A stretch of 64,000 nt of DNA. It comes from Agrobacterium sp. RAC06 (GTDB lineage Bacteria > Pseudomonadota > Alphaproteobacteria > Rhizobiales > Rhizobiaceae). Position 1 is the stretch's first letter, and each line of letters opens with the position of its first letter. The stretch spans positions 62,001-126,000 of the forward strand of contig NZ_CP016500.1 in the NCBI RefSeq assembly GCF_001713475.1, read 5' to 3'. Made by a program: the position numbers and the translations under genes. This document shows positions 18,153-27,849 of this stretch, piece after piece. A model generated the notes under the pieces. The model made no database searches, had not been told where the DNA came from, and saw nothing but the letters and a program-made list of their open reading frames with translations.

Positions 18153-18929
18153 GTGGCACTCGAAGTCGTGGACATCAATTGCGATATGGGCGAAGCCTTT
18201 GGTCGCTGGCGCGTCGGGGATACGGACGACGATGTGCTGATGGGGCTGATCAGTTCCGCCAATATCGCGACGGGCTTTCATGCCGGTGACCCCAATCTGA
18301 TGGACCATACGGTGCGCATCGCTGTCCAGCATGGGGTCGGGATCGGTGCGCATCCCGGCTATGACGATCTGCAGGGTTTCGGTCGTCGCAAGATCAATGG
18401 CACGGCCCGCGAACTGGTCAACGACATGGTCTATCAGGTCGGAGCCTTGCGCGAATTTGCCCGCCGTCACGGCGCGAGCCTCCAGCATGTGAAGCCACAT
18501 GGCGCGCTCTACATGGAGATGGCGGTCAATCCCGAGTTGGCGCAGATCTTCGTCCAGTATATGCGCACCGTCGCACCCAATGCCTATGTGCTGTGCATGG
18601 CAGGGTCTGCCACAGAAAGGGCAGCGATCGAAGCGGGCCAGCCGGTCGTTCGCGAATTCTATGCCGACCGGGATTATGACGAGAGCGGATCGATAGTCTT
18701 TACTCGCGATGTCGGCCGCCCGGATGCTGCAGCGATCGCCCGCAAGGTGGTGCGGGCCTGCACGCATGGCACCGTCACGACGGTGACCGGCAAGGACATA
18801 GACATCCCCTTTGAAAGCATCTGCTTCCATTCCGACACGCTCGGCGCACTCGATATCGTCCGCCAGATGCGTGAGGCGCTGGTCGCGGAGGGCATTCGTA
18901 TCGCGCCCCTGTCCGAAATCGTCAAGTAA
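18153..18929 (+). CDS. pxpA: 5-oxoprolinase subunit A (LamB/YcsF family)
   Basis: A 258-residue LamB/YcsF protein with the family start [14 protein letters not shown] and the motifs [16 protein letters not shown] and [13 protein letters not shown] at 18153 is chosen because AGGGACG sits eight bases upstream; an earlier GTG at 18120 would add eleven residues. In bacteria PxpA with PxpB and PxpC makes the ATP-dependent 5-oxoprolinase. Here biotin carboxylase genes are interleaved, suggesting the activated intermediate is carboxylated; the substrate may be 5-oxoproline or another cyclic amide. Confidence 0.9.
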   Translation: MALEVVDINCDMGEAFGRWRVGDTDDDVLMGLISSANIATGFHAGDPNLMDHTVRIAVQHGVGIGAHPGYDDLQGFGRRKINGTARELVNDMVYQVGALREFARRHGASLQHVKPHGALYMEMAVNPELAQIFVQYMRTVAPNAYVLCMAGSATERAAIEAGQPVVREFYADRDYDESGSIVFTRDVGRPDAAAIARKVVRACTHGTVTTVTGKDIDIPFESICFHSDTLGALDIVRQMREALVAEGIRIAPLSEIVK

Positions 18930-18941
18930 CCGGAGACAAAG

Positions 18942-19184
18942 ATGAGCAAGCTCGAGATCAGATCGCCACTTCCCGGCACCTTCTACCGCAAGCCGGCTCC
19001 GGATGCCGCTGAGTTCATGGCCGATGGCGCAACCGTCGCCGTTGGCGACGTGATCGGCCTCATCGAGGTCATGAAGACCTTTCACGAGATCCGCGCCGAA
19101 GTTGCCGGTGCAGTCGTCGTCTTCATCGCCGAAGACAGTGAGCCGATCATGGCGGGCCAGGTGATTGCCGAGGTCGAGGCATGA
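18942..19184 (+). CDS. Biotin carboxyl carrier protein (AccB-like, short)
   Basis: An 80-residue biotinyl domain with the attachment site EVMKTF (lysine near residue 46) and the typical flanking glycines. It lacks the long N-terminal region of the fatty-acid-synthesis AccB, so it is a stand-alone carrier. It overlaps the biotin carboxylase gene by four bases. It carries the carboxyl group between that enzyme and a carboxyltransferase made, by analogy with urea carboxylase, of PxpB- and PxpC-like subunits. Confidence 0.9.
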   Translation: MSKLEIRSPLPGTFYRKPAPDAAEFMADGATVAVGDVIGLIEVMKTFHEIRAEVAGAVVVFIAEDSEPIMAGQVIAEVEA

Positions 19185-20563
19185 CCATCCGCTCGATCCT
19201 TATCGCCAACAGGGGCGAAATTGCGGTCAGGATCATCCGGGCCGCCAAGGCGCTTGGCATCCGCACCGTGCAGGTCTATTCCGCCGCCGACCGAGACATG
19301 TTGGCGGTTAAGATGGCTGATGCCTCGGTCGAGATCGGGCCGCCGTCTGCCGCCAAGTCCTATCTCAATATCGCTGCTGTGATGAAGGCGGCGGTCGATG
19401 CGGGCGTCGACGCGGTCCATCCGGGTTATGGCTTCCTCTCGGAAAACGCAGCCTTTGCGCAAGCGGTGGTGGATGCTGGCCTCATTTTCATCGGGCCGAG
19501 TGCTGACGCCATCCGGTTGCTCGGCGACAAGGTCGAAGCCCGCAAGGTCGCGAAGACTGCCGGTGTGCCGACTGTTCCCGGATCGGATGGTCGCATCGAA
19601 GATCTCGACGCCGCCCGCGCTGTTGTCGCCGGGATCGGGTTTCCGGTGATGATCAAGGCGGCTGCTGGTGGTGGTGGTCGCGGCATCCGCATCGCCGAGA
19701 CCATGGAGGATTTCGAACGCCATTTTCCGCAGGCTTCCGCAGAGGCGCTCGCTGCCTTTGGTGATGGCGGACTTTATGTCGAGAAGGTCATCACCCGCGC
19801 CCGCCATGTCGAGGTCCAGGTACTCGGTGACGGCGTGGATGCGGTCCACTGCTTCGAGCGCGAGTGCTCGCTGCAGCGTCGCCGGCAGAAGGTCTGGGAA
19901 GAGGCCCCCGCCTTTCGCCTGCCGGATGCCGTGCGTGCGAACCTCTGCGCCAGTGCGGTCGCGCTTGCCCGCGAGGTCAAGTATCGCGGCGCCGGCACGG
20001 TCGAGTATCTCTATGACGAGGCGAGCGGCGAATTCTATTTCATCGAGGTCAATACCCGTATCCAGGTCGAGCATCCGGTGACGGAAATGGTGACGGGCAT
20101 CGATCTCGTCCAGGAAATGATCCGCATTGCAGGCGGCGCCAGGCTTTCTGTCCGTCAGGACGAGATCAAGGTCCAGGGACATGCCATCGAATGCCGCATC
20201 AATGCCGAGGACCCGGCGCGCGGCTTCCTGCCGGCACCTGGCACGATCGAGGCGCTGACGATCCCGGAAGGCGAGGGCATCCGTTTCGACACCATGCTCT
20301 ATGCCGGCTACCAGGTGCCACCCTTCTATGACTCGCTGCTCGGCAAGCTGATTGTCTGGGGCGAAACGCGCGAAAGCTGCATTGTCCGCTTGAGCAGGGC
20401 GCTTCAGACCCTAGAGATCAAGGGGCTCGCCACGACGATCCCGTTGCACCAGGCGCTGGCCGCGGACCCCGCCGTTGCCTCTGGCGATGTCCACACCCGG
20501 TTCCTCGAACCCTGGCTGGACACCGCGTTCCAGACCGCTGTTCCACCAAAGGAGGTTGCGTGA
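19181..20563 (+). CDS. Biotin carboxylase subunit (AccC-like)
   Basis: A 460-residue ATP-grasp biotin carboxylase. Seen are LIANRGEIAVRIIRAA at the N-terminus, HPGYGFLSEN, the glycine-rich loop KAAAGGGGRGIRI, and EVNTRIQVEHPVTEMVTG with catalytic residues. Length is normal for AccC. It is embedded in the pxpA-pxpB-pxpC operon, which separates it from the housekeeping acetyl-CoA carboxylase set. It probably carboxylates the small carrier protein encoded just upstream. Confidence 0.92.
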   Translation: MTIRSILIANRGEIAVRIIRAAKALGIRTVQVYSAADRDMLAVKMADASVEIGPPSAAKSYLNIAAVMKAAVDAGVDAVHPGYGFLSENAAFAQAVVDAGLIFIGPSADAIRLLGDKVEARKVAKTAGVPTVPGSDGRIEDLDAARAVVAGIGFPVMIKAAAGGGGRGIRIAETMEDFERHFPQASAEALAAFGDGGLYVEKVITRARHVEVQVLGDGVDAVHCFERECSLQRRRQKVWEEAPAFRLPDAVRANLCASAVALAREVKYRGAGTVEYLYDEASGEFYFIEVNTRIQVEHPVTEMVTGIDLVQEMIRIAGGARLSVRQDEIKVQGHAIECRINAEDPARGFLPAPGTIEALTIPEGEGIRFDTMLYAGYQVPPFYDSLLGKLIVWGETRESCIVRLSRALQTLEIKGLATTIPLHQALAADPAVASGDVHTRFLEPWLDTAFQTAVPPKEVA

Positions 20564-21438
20564 TGCCCATGCGATATACATTCGGCGGCGATGAACACCT
20601 GTTCGTCGAATGCTCGGACGAAATGTCCCTCGATGCCTTCTTCAATTCGATGTCGATGACCAGCGGCATCCGGCAGGCCGGCATCAAGGGCGTTACCGAA
20701 ATCTGCCCGGCCAATGCATCCTTCCAGATCAAGTTCGATCCCGACGTCATTCATCCCAACGACATTTTGAAGGAAGTGCAGGCGATCGAGCTGGCGGCGG
20801 CCAAGGCCGAGCCGGTGATCTCCACCCGCATCGTCGAAATCCCGGTCTTCTATAACGATCCCTGGACCCATGAGACGTTGATGCGTTTCCGCGAGCGCCA
20901 CCAGGATCCCGTAGGCACCGATCTCGACTATGCAGCCAGGATCAACAATTACGGCTCTGTCGACGATTTCATCAAGGCTCATGCCGGTTCACCCTGGTTC
21001 GTCTCCATGGTCGGCTTCGTATCCGGGCTGCCTTTCATGTATCAGATGGTCGAGCGCCAGCGGCAGATCGAAGTGCCGAAATACTTGCGCCCCCGCACAG
21101 ATACCCCGCGCCTGACCATCGGTCATGGCGGCTGCTTCGGCTGTATTTATTCGGTGCGTGGTGCTGGCGGCTACCAGATGTTCGGCATCACGCCGATGCC
21201 GATCTACGACCCGACCCAGACGACGTCCTACCTGAAGGACTTTATGGTCTTCTTCCGCCCCGGCGACATCGTCAAGTTCAAGCCGGTGGATCGCGACGGC
21301 TATGACCAGGCGGTGGAAGACGTCGACAAGGGCCGCTTCTCCCCGCCCATCCGCGAGGTGAAGTTTGACCTCACCGAATTCAGCAAGGACATCGACGGCT
21401 ACAACGCAAAGCTGGAGGGCATTCTCCATGGCCATTAA
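20563..21438 (+). CDS. pxpB: 5-oxoprolinase subunit B / KipI-family carboxyltransferase part
   Basis: A 291-residue KipI/allophanate-hydrolase subunit 1 family protein. Typical segments are YAARINNYGSVDDFIKAHAG, GFVSGLPFMYQM and the C-terminal region with FFRPGDIVKFKPV. ATG at 20563 has an AAGGAGG ribosome site and overlaps the biotin carboxylase stop. In urea carboxylase the equivalent region forms half of the carboxyltransferase domain; here it pairs with the next gene. Confidence 0.88.
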   Translation: MPMRYTFGGDEHLFVECSDEMSLDAFFNSMSMTSGIRQAGIKGVTEICPANASFQIKFDPDVIHPNDILKEVQAIELAAAKAEPVISTRIVEIPVFYNDPWTHETLMRFRERHQDPVGTDLDYAARINNYGSVDDFIKAHAGSPWFVSMVGFVSGLPFMYQMVERQRQIEVPKYLRPRTDTPRLTIGHGGCFGCIYSVRGAGGYQMFGITPMPIYDPTQTTSYLKDFMVFFRPGDIVKFKPVDRDGYDQAVEDVDKGRFSPPIREVKFDLTEFSKDIDGYNAKLEGILHGH

Positions 21439-22396
21439 GGTTCTTCATCCGGGTCTTGCCACCTCCATCCAGGATCTCGGCCGCCCCGGCTATTTCCACC
21501 TCGGCATCCCGCTTGGCGGCGCCATGGATCGACTGGCGCTCAAGGCCGCCAATCTGCTTGTCGGCAATGACGAGGGAGCTGCCGGCCTCGAAGCCGTCTT
21601 CATCGGACCAAAGCTCGAGTTTGAAACGGATGTCATGGTCGCCGTCACCGGCGCCGAAATGCCGATCAAGGTCGATGGCGAGGAAAAGCCCGGCTGGACG
21701 GCCTTCAAGGTCAAGGCAGGCCAGGTGCTGACCTTCGACTACCTGAAAACCGGTGCCCGTATCTATATCGCCGTCTCCGGCGGTATCGACGTGCCGCTTG
21801 CACTTGGCTCCCGCTCGACCTATGCCATCGGCGCGCTCGGCGGCCTGAACGGGCGGCCGCTGGCTGCCGGCGACGATCTGCCCGTCGGGCAAGCGCGGGA
21901 TGCCGTTGAAGGAAAGTCCATTCCGGAGGCCCTGCGGCGCAGGCCCGGAATGCCGGCTGAACTGCGCGTCCTGCCGGGTCTCTACTGGGATCGCATCACC
22001 GAAGAGGCCGGTCGCAACTTCTTCGAGGACACCTGGAAAGTGGCGCCGGAAGCCGACCGCATGGGCTACCGCTTCCGCGGTGGTCGCAAGCTTGATTTCG
22101 TCGATCGCACGCCGCCCTTCGGCGCAGGCTCCGACCCCTCGAACATCGTCGACAGCTGCTATCCCTATGGCTCTATCCAGGTGCCGGGCGGAACAGAGCC
22201 CATCATCCTCCACCGCGATGCCGTCTCCGGCGGCGGCTATTTCATGCTCGGCACGGTGATTTCCGCCGACATGGATCTGATCGGCCAGTTGCAACCACAC
22301 ACACCCACCCGCTTCGTCAAGGTCGACATGGAAACCGCCCTGACGGCGCGCAAGGACCGCACCGCGCTGATCGACCAGATCCGCGCATTCTTCTGA
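21428..22396 (+). CDS. pxpC: 5-oxoprolinase subunit C / KipA-family biotin-dependent carboxyltransferase
   Basis: A 322-residue KipA protein. The family start is HPGLATSIQDLGRPGYFHLG, followed by GGAMDRLALKAANLLVGN and VSGGIDVPLALGSRST. It starts eleven bases before the end of pxpB. KipI and KipA together correspond to the carboxyltransferase domain of urea carboxylase, and to PxpBC in 5-oxoprolinase. With the carboxylase and carrier upstream, the five proteins look like a split biotin-dependent amide carboxylase plus hydrolase. Confidence 0.9.
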   Translation: MAIKVLHPGLATSIQDLGRPGYFHLGIPLGGAMDRLALKAANLLVGNDEGAAGLEAVFIGPKLEFETDVMVAVTGAEMPIKVDGEEKPGWTAFKVKAGQVLTFDYLKTGARIYIAVSGGIDVPLALGSRSTYAIGALGGLNGRPLAAGDDLPVGQARDAVEGKSIPEALRRRPGMPAELRVLPGLYWDRITEEAGRNFFEDTWKVAPEADRMGYRFRGGRKLDFVDRTPPFGAGSDPSNIVDSCYPYGSIQVPGGTEPIILHRDAVSGGGYFMLGTVISADMDLIGQLQPHTPTRFVKVDMETALTARKDRTALIDQIRAFF

Positions 22397-22424
22397 TCAT
22401 CAATAACCAATAAGGGGAACGATC

Positions 22425-23498
22425 ATGACGCATAAACTCGCATTGACACTGGCAAGCTCGCTGCTTGCGCTGTCCATCGCCAGCCCGAGCTTTGCCGATA
22501 GCTGGTATCCCTATCCGGCCCAGGCCATGGAACCGCCCTTTGCCGCCGATGCCAAGCCCGTCGGCGTCGAATACACGCCGCTGGAAAAGGCTGAGAAGTC
22601 CTGGAATATCTGCGTTTCCTTCCCGCACATGAAGGATGCCTACTGGCTCGGCGTCGATTATGGTGTCGCCGAACAGGCCAAGGACCTCGGCGTCAAGATG
22701 AACCTCGTCGAGGCCGGCGGCTACACCGAGCTCAACAAGCAGATCAGCCAGATCGAAGACTGCGTCGCCGGTGGTGCTGAGGCCGTGGTTATCGGTGCCA
22801 TCTCGTTTGACGGATTGAACAACCTCATCGGCGAGATCAAGAAGAAGAACATTCCGGTGATCGACGTGATCAACGGCATGTCATCTCCGGATATCACGGC
22901 GAAATCGCTCGTCTCCTTCTACACCATGGGCTACGAGACCGGCGCCTATCTCGCCAAGAAACACCCGGCGGGTTCGGAAGAGGTCAAGGTCGGCTGGTTC
23001 CCTGGTCCGGCCGGTGCCGGCTGGGTGGAGGCCGCCAATAGCGGTTTCCTTGATGCCATCAAGGGCTCCGCCGTCAAGGCACTGGAGCCGAAATATGGTG
23101 ATACCGGCAAGGAAGTGCAGCTGAAGCTGGTCGAAGACATGCTGCAGGCTGAGCCGGATGTCCGCTATGTCGCCGGCACTGCGGTGACTGCAGAAGCCGC
23201 CCAGGGCCTCATCCGAGAACGTGGCCTGCAGGGCAAGGTCGATCTGCTCGCCTTCTACATGACGCCCGGCGTCTATGAAGGCATCAAGCGCGGCTTTATC
23301 CTCGCAGCCCCTGCCGATTCCATGGTCATCCAGGGTCGCATCGCCATCGACCAGGCGGTTCGTGCGCTCGAAGGCAAGGAGCTGGTCAAGCATGTCGGTC
23401 CGAAGATCTTCGTCGTCGATCCGGACAACATTGCAACCGTGCCGCAGACCAACATTCTGCCGCCGGATGGCTTTGCACCGGTCTTTTCGGTCAACTGA
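22425..23498 (+). CDS. TorT-type periplasmic substrate-binding protein
   Basis: A 357-residue periplasmic protein with a clear signal peptide ending around SPSFADSW. The N-terminal pattern YPYPAQAM, then YTPLEKAEKSWNICVSFPH and DAYWLGVDYG, matches the TorT family of the periplasmic binding-protein fold. TorT itself works with the TorS sensor kinase for TMAO. Here no sensor kinase is present and an ATPase and permease follow, so it is probably the binding protein of an importer. Ligand unknown; the carboxylase operon upstream suggests a small amide or lactam. Confidence 0.88.
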   Translation: MTHKLALTLASSLLALSIASPSFADSWYPYPAQAMEPPFAADAKPVGVEYTPLEKAEKSWNICVSFPHMKDAYWLGVDYGVAEQAKDLGVKMNLVEAGGYTELNKQISQIEDCVAGGAEAVVIGAISFDGLNNLIGEIKKKNIPVIDVINGMSSPDITAKSLVSFYTMGYETGAYLAKKHPAGSEEVKVGWFPGPAGAGWVEAANSGFLDAIKGSAVKALEPKYGDTGKEVQLKLVEDMLQAEPDVRYVAGTAVTAEAAQGLIRERGLQGKVDLLAFYMTPGVYEGIKRGFILAAPADSMVIQGRIAIDQAVRALEGKELVKHVGPKIFVVDPDNIATVPQTNILPPDGFAPVFSVN

Positions 23499-23519
23499 TA
23501 CCTCCCCCCGAGGCAACCC

Positions 23520-23537
23520 CGGCGCGCGAATGCGCCG
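23520..23537 (+). promoter_or_regulatory. Intercistronic hairpin after the TorT-like gene
   Basis: CGGCGC (23520-23525) pairs with GCGCCG (23532-23537) around a 6-base loop, in the gap between binding protein and ATPase. Its position matches the hairpin at 2434-2464 in the first ABC operon. Probably an mRNA-stabilising or partial termination element. Confidence 0.45.
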
Positions 23538-23572
23538 TGGGTATTTATTTGAGCGTTGAGGAACCAGTGCGG

Positions 23573-25087
23573 ATGACCGTGACCGAAACTCTTGTGCAAA
23601 TGTCGGGCATCGCCAAGGTCTATCCGGGCGTGCGTGCGCTCGACGGTGTCGACTTCGATCTAAGATCGGGGGAGGTGCATGTCTTGTTCGGGGAAAACGG
23701 CGCGGGCAAGTCGACGCTGATCTCGATCCTCGCCGGTGTAACTCCCCAAAGCGAAGGCCGGCTGGTCATCGATGGTAAGGAACGGCATTTCCAGTCGGTG
23801 ATTGATGCGCGCCGGGCCGGCATCGGCGCCGTGTTCCAGGAGTTTTCGCTGGTCCCGACCATGAGCGTGGCCGAGAACATCTTTCTCGGACAGGAGCCCC
23901 GCCGCTTTGGCCTCGTCGACCGCAGCCGGATGAACCGCGAGGCGAAGGCGCTCTTTGTCCGGCTGGGCTTTGATATCGACATTCGCCGCTCGGTCATCTC
24001 CCTGTCGCGCGCCGAGCAGCAGATGGTCGAGATCGCCAAGGCCCTGCACCAGGACGCACGGATCCTGATCCTCGACGAGCCGACCGCCTCCCTGACAGAG
24101 CGCGAGACGGAAAGACTCTTCGAATTCATCGGCAATGCGAAGGCGGCAGGCGTTGGCATTGTCTACATTTCGCACCGGATCCAGGAGTTCAAGGCAATCG
24201 CCGACCGTATCACGGTGCTGAGGGACGGACGTCTGATCGGCACCATTACCGGACACGAGCTGACGGAAACCCGACTGGTCGAGATGATGACCGGACGCCG
24301 TATGGAGGAGACCTATCCGCAGATCATCCGCAATCCTGCCCCGCACCCGATCATGACTGTCCGCGGCTTGAGGGCCTGGGGTGTTGCCGGCGTCGATATC
24401 GATATTCACCGTGGCGAAGTGCTGGGCGTTGCAGGGCTCGTCGGATCGGGCAAATCGCGCAGCTTCCGCGCCCTGATGGGTCTCCTGCCGGTTCAGGCAG
24501 GTTCCGTTACACTGAACGGCGTGAGCTGCACCGGGGCCACCACCCGCCACATGATGCAGCATGGTGTCTTCTTTCTGCCTTCCGACCGCAAGGAGGAGGG
24601 ACTGGTGCTTGGCTCCAGTGCCCGCGCCAATATTGCGCTCTCGGTCATCGATCATAAGGACAGCCGGTCCGGGCTCGGTTTCCTGTCGACACGCGCCATC
24701 GACGGGCAGACCAGCGCAATCGGCGCAAGGGTTGACCTCACCGAGGCCTTTCTCGAGCGCGGAACCGCAAAACTATCCGGCGGCAACCAGCAGAAAATCC
24801 TGTTCGGCAAGAGCTTCGGCCAGGACTTCGACATCTACATCTTCGACGAACCGACGGTTGGGGTCGATGTCGGCACGCGCGCGGCGCTCTACAGGATCAT
24901 CAAGTCCATCGCCGAGGCCGGAAAGGCAGTCGTCGTCATCTCCTCCGATCTGCCGGAGGTTATGCATCTCTCCCATCGCCTCATTGTCTTCAGCCATGGC
25001 CGCATCGCCGCTGAATTCGAACGCGAGGGCATACAGGAACAGGCGGTCCTTGCGGCCTTCTTTGATCAGGAAAGACAACGGGCATGA
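23573..25087 (+). CDS. ABC transporter ATP-binding protein (two NBDs)
   Basis: A 504-residue tandem ATPase of the sugar-importer type. The first domain has GENGAGKST, LSRAEQQM and LILDEPTAS; the second has GLVGSGKSR, LSGGNQQK and IYIFDEPTVGVDVG. ATG at 23573 follows a GAGG ribosome site; a GTG start at 23537 would fall inside the hairpin. It overlaps the permease gene by four bases. It powers the importer whose binding protein is the TorT-like gene upstream. Confidence 0.93.
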   Translation: MTVTETLVQMSGIAKVYPGVRALDGVDFDLRSGEVHVLFGENGAGKSTLISILAGVTPQSEGRLVIDGKERHFQSVIDARRAGIGAVFQEFSLVPTMSVAENIFLGQEPRRFGLVDRSRMNREAKALFVRLGFDIDIRRSVISLSRAEQQMVEIAKALHQDARILILDEPTASLTERETERLFEFIGNAKAAGVGIVYISHRIQEFKAIADRITVLRDGRLIGTITGHELTETRLVEMMTGRRMEETYPQIIRNPAPHPIMTVRGLRAWGVAGVDIDIHRGEVLGVAGLVGSGKSRSFRALMGLLPVQAGSVTLNGVSCTGATTRHMMQHGVFFLPSDRKEEGLVLGSSARANIALSVIDHKDSRSGLGFLSTRAIDGQTSAIGARVDLTEAFLERGTAKLSGGNQQKILFGKSFGQDFDIYIFDEPTVGVDVGTRAALYRIIKSIAEAGKAVVVISSDLPEVMHLSHRLIVFSHGRIAAEFEREGIQEQAVLAAFFDQERQRA

Positions 25088-26118
25088 CCAGCGTAGACAC
25101 TTCACCCGCAGCACAGGCCTCTCAGGGCAGGGCATTTGGCGCCATCATCAAGACGGTCTTCATCAAGCTCGGCGTGCTGCCATTTTTCCTGCTCGGCGCG
25201 CTCGTTCTCTTCACCTTGACGTCAAAACAGTTCCTGACGCTCGACAATCTCACCAATGTCGCCCGACAATCGGTTTTTCTGGTTCTGGTTTCGCTCGGAC
25301 AGATGCTGGTGCTGGTCACCGGCGGCTTCGATCTCGCCGTCGGCACAGCGATTGCGCTGACGTCTGTGGTCTCGGCGCTTGCGATGGTCTACTTCGCCGC
25401 CCAGTTTCCCGAACTGATCTGGTTGGTGATCCTGCTCGGCATGTCTGCGGGCTTCCTGGCAGCCCTCGCCCTTGGCGCGCTGAACGGATTTGGCATTGCC
25501 CAGTTCGGTGTCTCTCCCTTCATCATGACGCTGGGCGTGCAATCGGTCGGCGCGGGCTTTGCGCTCTTCCTGACCGGTGGCGTGCCGATCGGCAACCTTC
25601 CCCACGAGTTCGGCAATATCTTCGGCTTCGGTCGCCTGTTCGGGGTGCCGGTGCCCGTGCTAGTGGCAATTGTCGCGATTATTGCCATGTGGATCCTGAT
25701 GAACCGGACCCGCACCGGTGCCCGCATCTATGCCGTCGGCGGCAACATCAAGGCCGCCAATCTGTCGGGGATCGACACCAAAAAGACCTTGTTCATCGCC
25801 TATCTCATTTGTGCCTTCCTGGCCTCGGTCGCCGGTATCCTGCTCACGGCACGGGTCGAGAGCGGCGAAACCAATCTCGGCGGCTCGATCGCGCTTGAAT
25901 CGATTGCCGCCTGCGTCATCGCCGGCGTGTCGCTGCGCGGCGGGATCGGCCGTGTCGAAAGCGTCGTGCTGGGTGCCTTCTTCATTGTGCTGGTGCAAAA
26001 CGGCATGAACCTTATGCAGATCGGCTCCTACATGCAGATGGTCCTGCTCGGCTCGCTTCTCATTCTGGCCGTGGTCATCGACCAGTTTCGTTACCGCATG
26101 CTGGTCGGGGGGCGTTGA
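25084..26118 (+). CDS. ABC transporter permease
   Basis: A 344-residue RbsC-type permease with multiple hydrophobic helices. Family motifs are GQMLVLVTGGFDLAVGT, the coupling region TRTGARIYAVGGNIKAANLSGI and AGVSLRGGIGRVE. It ends the nine-gene run that starts with pxpA. No strong terminator is visible after its stop. Confidence 0.93.
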   Translation: MTSVDTSPAAQASQGRAFGAIIKTVFIKLGVLPFFLLGALVLFTLTSKQFLTLDNLTNVARQSVFLVLVSLGQMLVLVTGGFDLAVGTAIALTSVVSALAMVYFAAQFPELIWLVILLGMSAGFLAALALGALNGFGIAQFGVSPFIMTLGVQSVGAGFALFLTGGVPIGNLPHEFGNIFGFGRLFGVPVPVLVAIVAIIAMWILMNRTRTGARIYAVGGNIKAANLSGIDTKKTLFIAYLICAFLASVAGILLTARVESGETNLGGSIALESIAACVIAGVSLRGGIGRVESVVLGAFFIVLVQNGMNLMQIGSYMQMVLLGSLLILAVVIDQFRYRMLVGGR

Positions 26119-27123
26119 CTGGCCTCTCATCCGCTGAAAAGACAATAGGCTGTTCAGGGGCATGGAGAGAGGCAAATGAAAGAAGGGCTCGGGTAGCTCG
26201 GGGACCACCGTTGCAGTAGCTGCCTAGCTTGATGACGCTCAGGCTCGCACAGCCAACTGCCGTTTGGGGTCAAGCTATTTTAGGTGCCGATTTGCAGCAC
26301 GACGAGCCGCTTGCGGTGCCTGTGTTGTAGACAAAAAAATTCGTTACTCCGATCATTGGCATGCGTTGCTGGCGAATAGAATCTGATCATCAGTCACTTC
26401 AAGGATGCCGCGTTTCGACCCGTGCTTGCCGTGAATGTAGAACAGAAGAGAGAGAATAATTCGGGCGCGTGCTGAGGGCCAGATCCACACAATTCAATCA
26501 ACCAGACAAAAGTGTCTTCAGTGGATTTGATCTTCTACAAAGAAAATCCAATGTCTAAAAATTTTTATCGATGCATCTAAAGGCAGAGTGGTCGGTCTAG
26601 GGGTCTACTATAGCATGGGGAGACAGGATCGGCCTGTGTTTCGAACCGGTAAATTCTTCCGAGCGACATCGAAGAGCAACGCGGCCGTGTTCACAAACCC
26701 ACATGTGTGCCCATGTTGGCATCTTCATTTCTGGAGCAAGCAAGGTGAGCCGATTGACGATCGACATAATTGTTCAATAGCATCAAAGCTTCGGGCTCGC
26801 GGATTTGCAGGGCAAAACAACCAAGCCGTATGCACTTGACGCCTCGTTCCCGGTGACATCGATGGAGAACGAGCCTGGGTGGAGTTGAAGACATTGATGA
26901 ACACGCAGGTCAATGACGGGCTTCCAGCAAAACTATCGATTAAAACCGTAGTTGAGATCCTGATGAGGAGATTACCGAGGGTAACGCTTGAGACCTGCAC
27001 TTTCACCGCAGAGACGGAATCGAAGCTAAATTCGCTTATCTGCTTCACACATGTGCAATGTAGTGCCTTCCAGGCACGCCGCTACGTCTCGACTCCGCTC
27101 TATCCGCCCTTACGAGTTCCTGG
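26119..27123. other. Long intergenic region, no gene recognised
   Basis: About 1 kb with lower GC than its surroundings and only short, unsupported frames. It marks the change from the metabolic operon to the toxin-antitoxin island and may be decayed DNA. No RNA gene, repeat or IS end was recognised. Confidence 0.5.
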
Positions 27124-27849
27124 ATGATCGACCTTTCAAATACCTGCAAGCCTCGACAAGATGAAACAGCAGGCGTTGCAGAGCACATCCTCACGCGAAT
27201 CCAAGAGGCCGCCCCCTCTGGCGTGTGGTCACGGACCGACTTTCTGGATTTCGGCAGCTCATACGCAGTGGAAAAAGCTCTGCAACGCCTGGTGCAGCGA
27301 GGGAAAATCCGCAGGCCTTTGCGTGGCCTTTATGACCGGCCCACAAAAGACCCCAACACCGGAAGGTGGAAAAACCCTTCCATTCTTTCCTTTGTTGATG
27401 CGATTGCTAGACGTGATCGCCTGACGGTTTTGGTCGACGGAATGACGGCGGCGCATGCACTGGGGCTCATCCCTACGAGACCTTTTTCGACGGTTTTATA
27501 CGCAAGGATCCGTCCTCGGCTTGTCACGATAGACGCCAGCATCGACCAAAAGGGCAGTCACGTGCCGACTATTTACAGGCTGGATTTTAAGAGATTTTCT
27601 GAGAGGACGCCTGTATTCTGGGCGGGTCGACCTTCCATGCTTTTGATCCAGGCATTTCATCTGATGCGCGATCGGGATCAGGATCTTAATGCCGTTGCGG
27701 AAAAGGTCGTTGAAACCATGCGGATGAACGGGAATGGACATGCGGTAGCGATGGATCTCCGGTTGAACACGGCCGCGCTGGACACCTGGATGAAGCCCTT
27801 CATCCTCAAGATCGCAGACGCACTGCATCAGCCGGAGGACGCACGATAA
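27124..27849 (+). CDS. DUF6088 / AbiEi-like antitoxin-family protein
   Basis: A 241-residue protein. The N-terminal part looks like a winged helix (VWSRTDFLDFGSSYAVEKALQ, then LVQRGKIRRPLRGLYDRP), followed by an AbiEi-type domain with VDGMTAAHALGL. This matches proteins of the DUF6088/type IV antitoxin AbiEi group as I know it. AbiEi normally precedes the nucleotidyltransferase toxin AbiEii, but no such gene follows before 28177. It is therefore a solitary regulator or a system that lost its toxin. Confidence 0.7.
   Translation: MIDLSNTCKPRQDETAGVAEHILTRIQEAAPSGVWSRTDFLDFGSSYAVEKALQRLVQRGKIRRPLRGLYDRPTKDPNTGRWKNPSILSFVDAIARRDRLTVLVDGMTAAHALGLIPTRPFSTVLYARIRPRLVTIDASIDQKGSHVPTIYRLDFKRFSERTPVFWAGRPSMLLIQAFHLMRDRDQDLNAVAEKVVETMRMNGNGHAVAMDLRLNTAALDTWMKPFILKIADALHQPEDAR

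Noticed and set aside
26588..26839. Possible small gene in the 1-kb gap after the TorT-type transporter
   Set aside because: The 83-codon frame starts with a non-ATG codon without ribosome site and the translation has no family signature.
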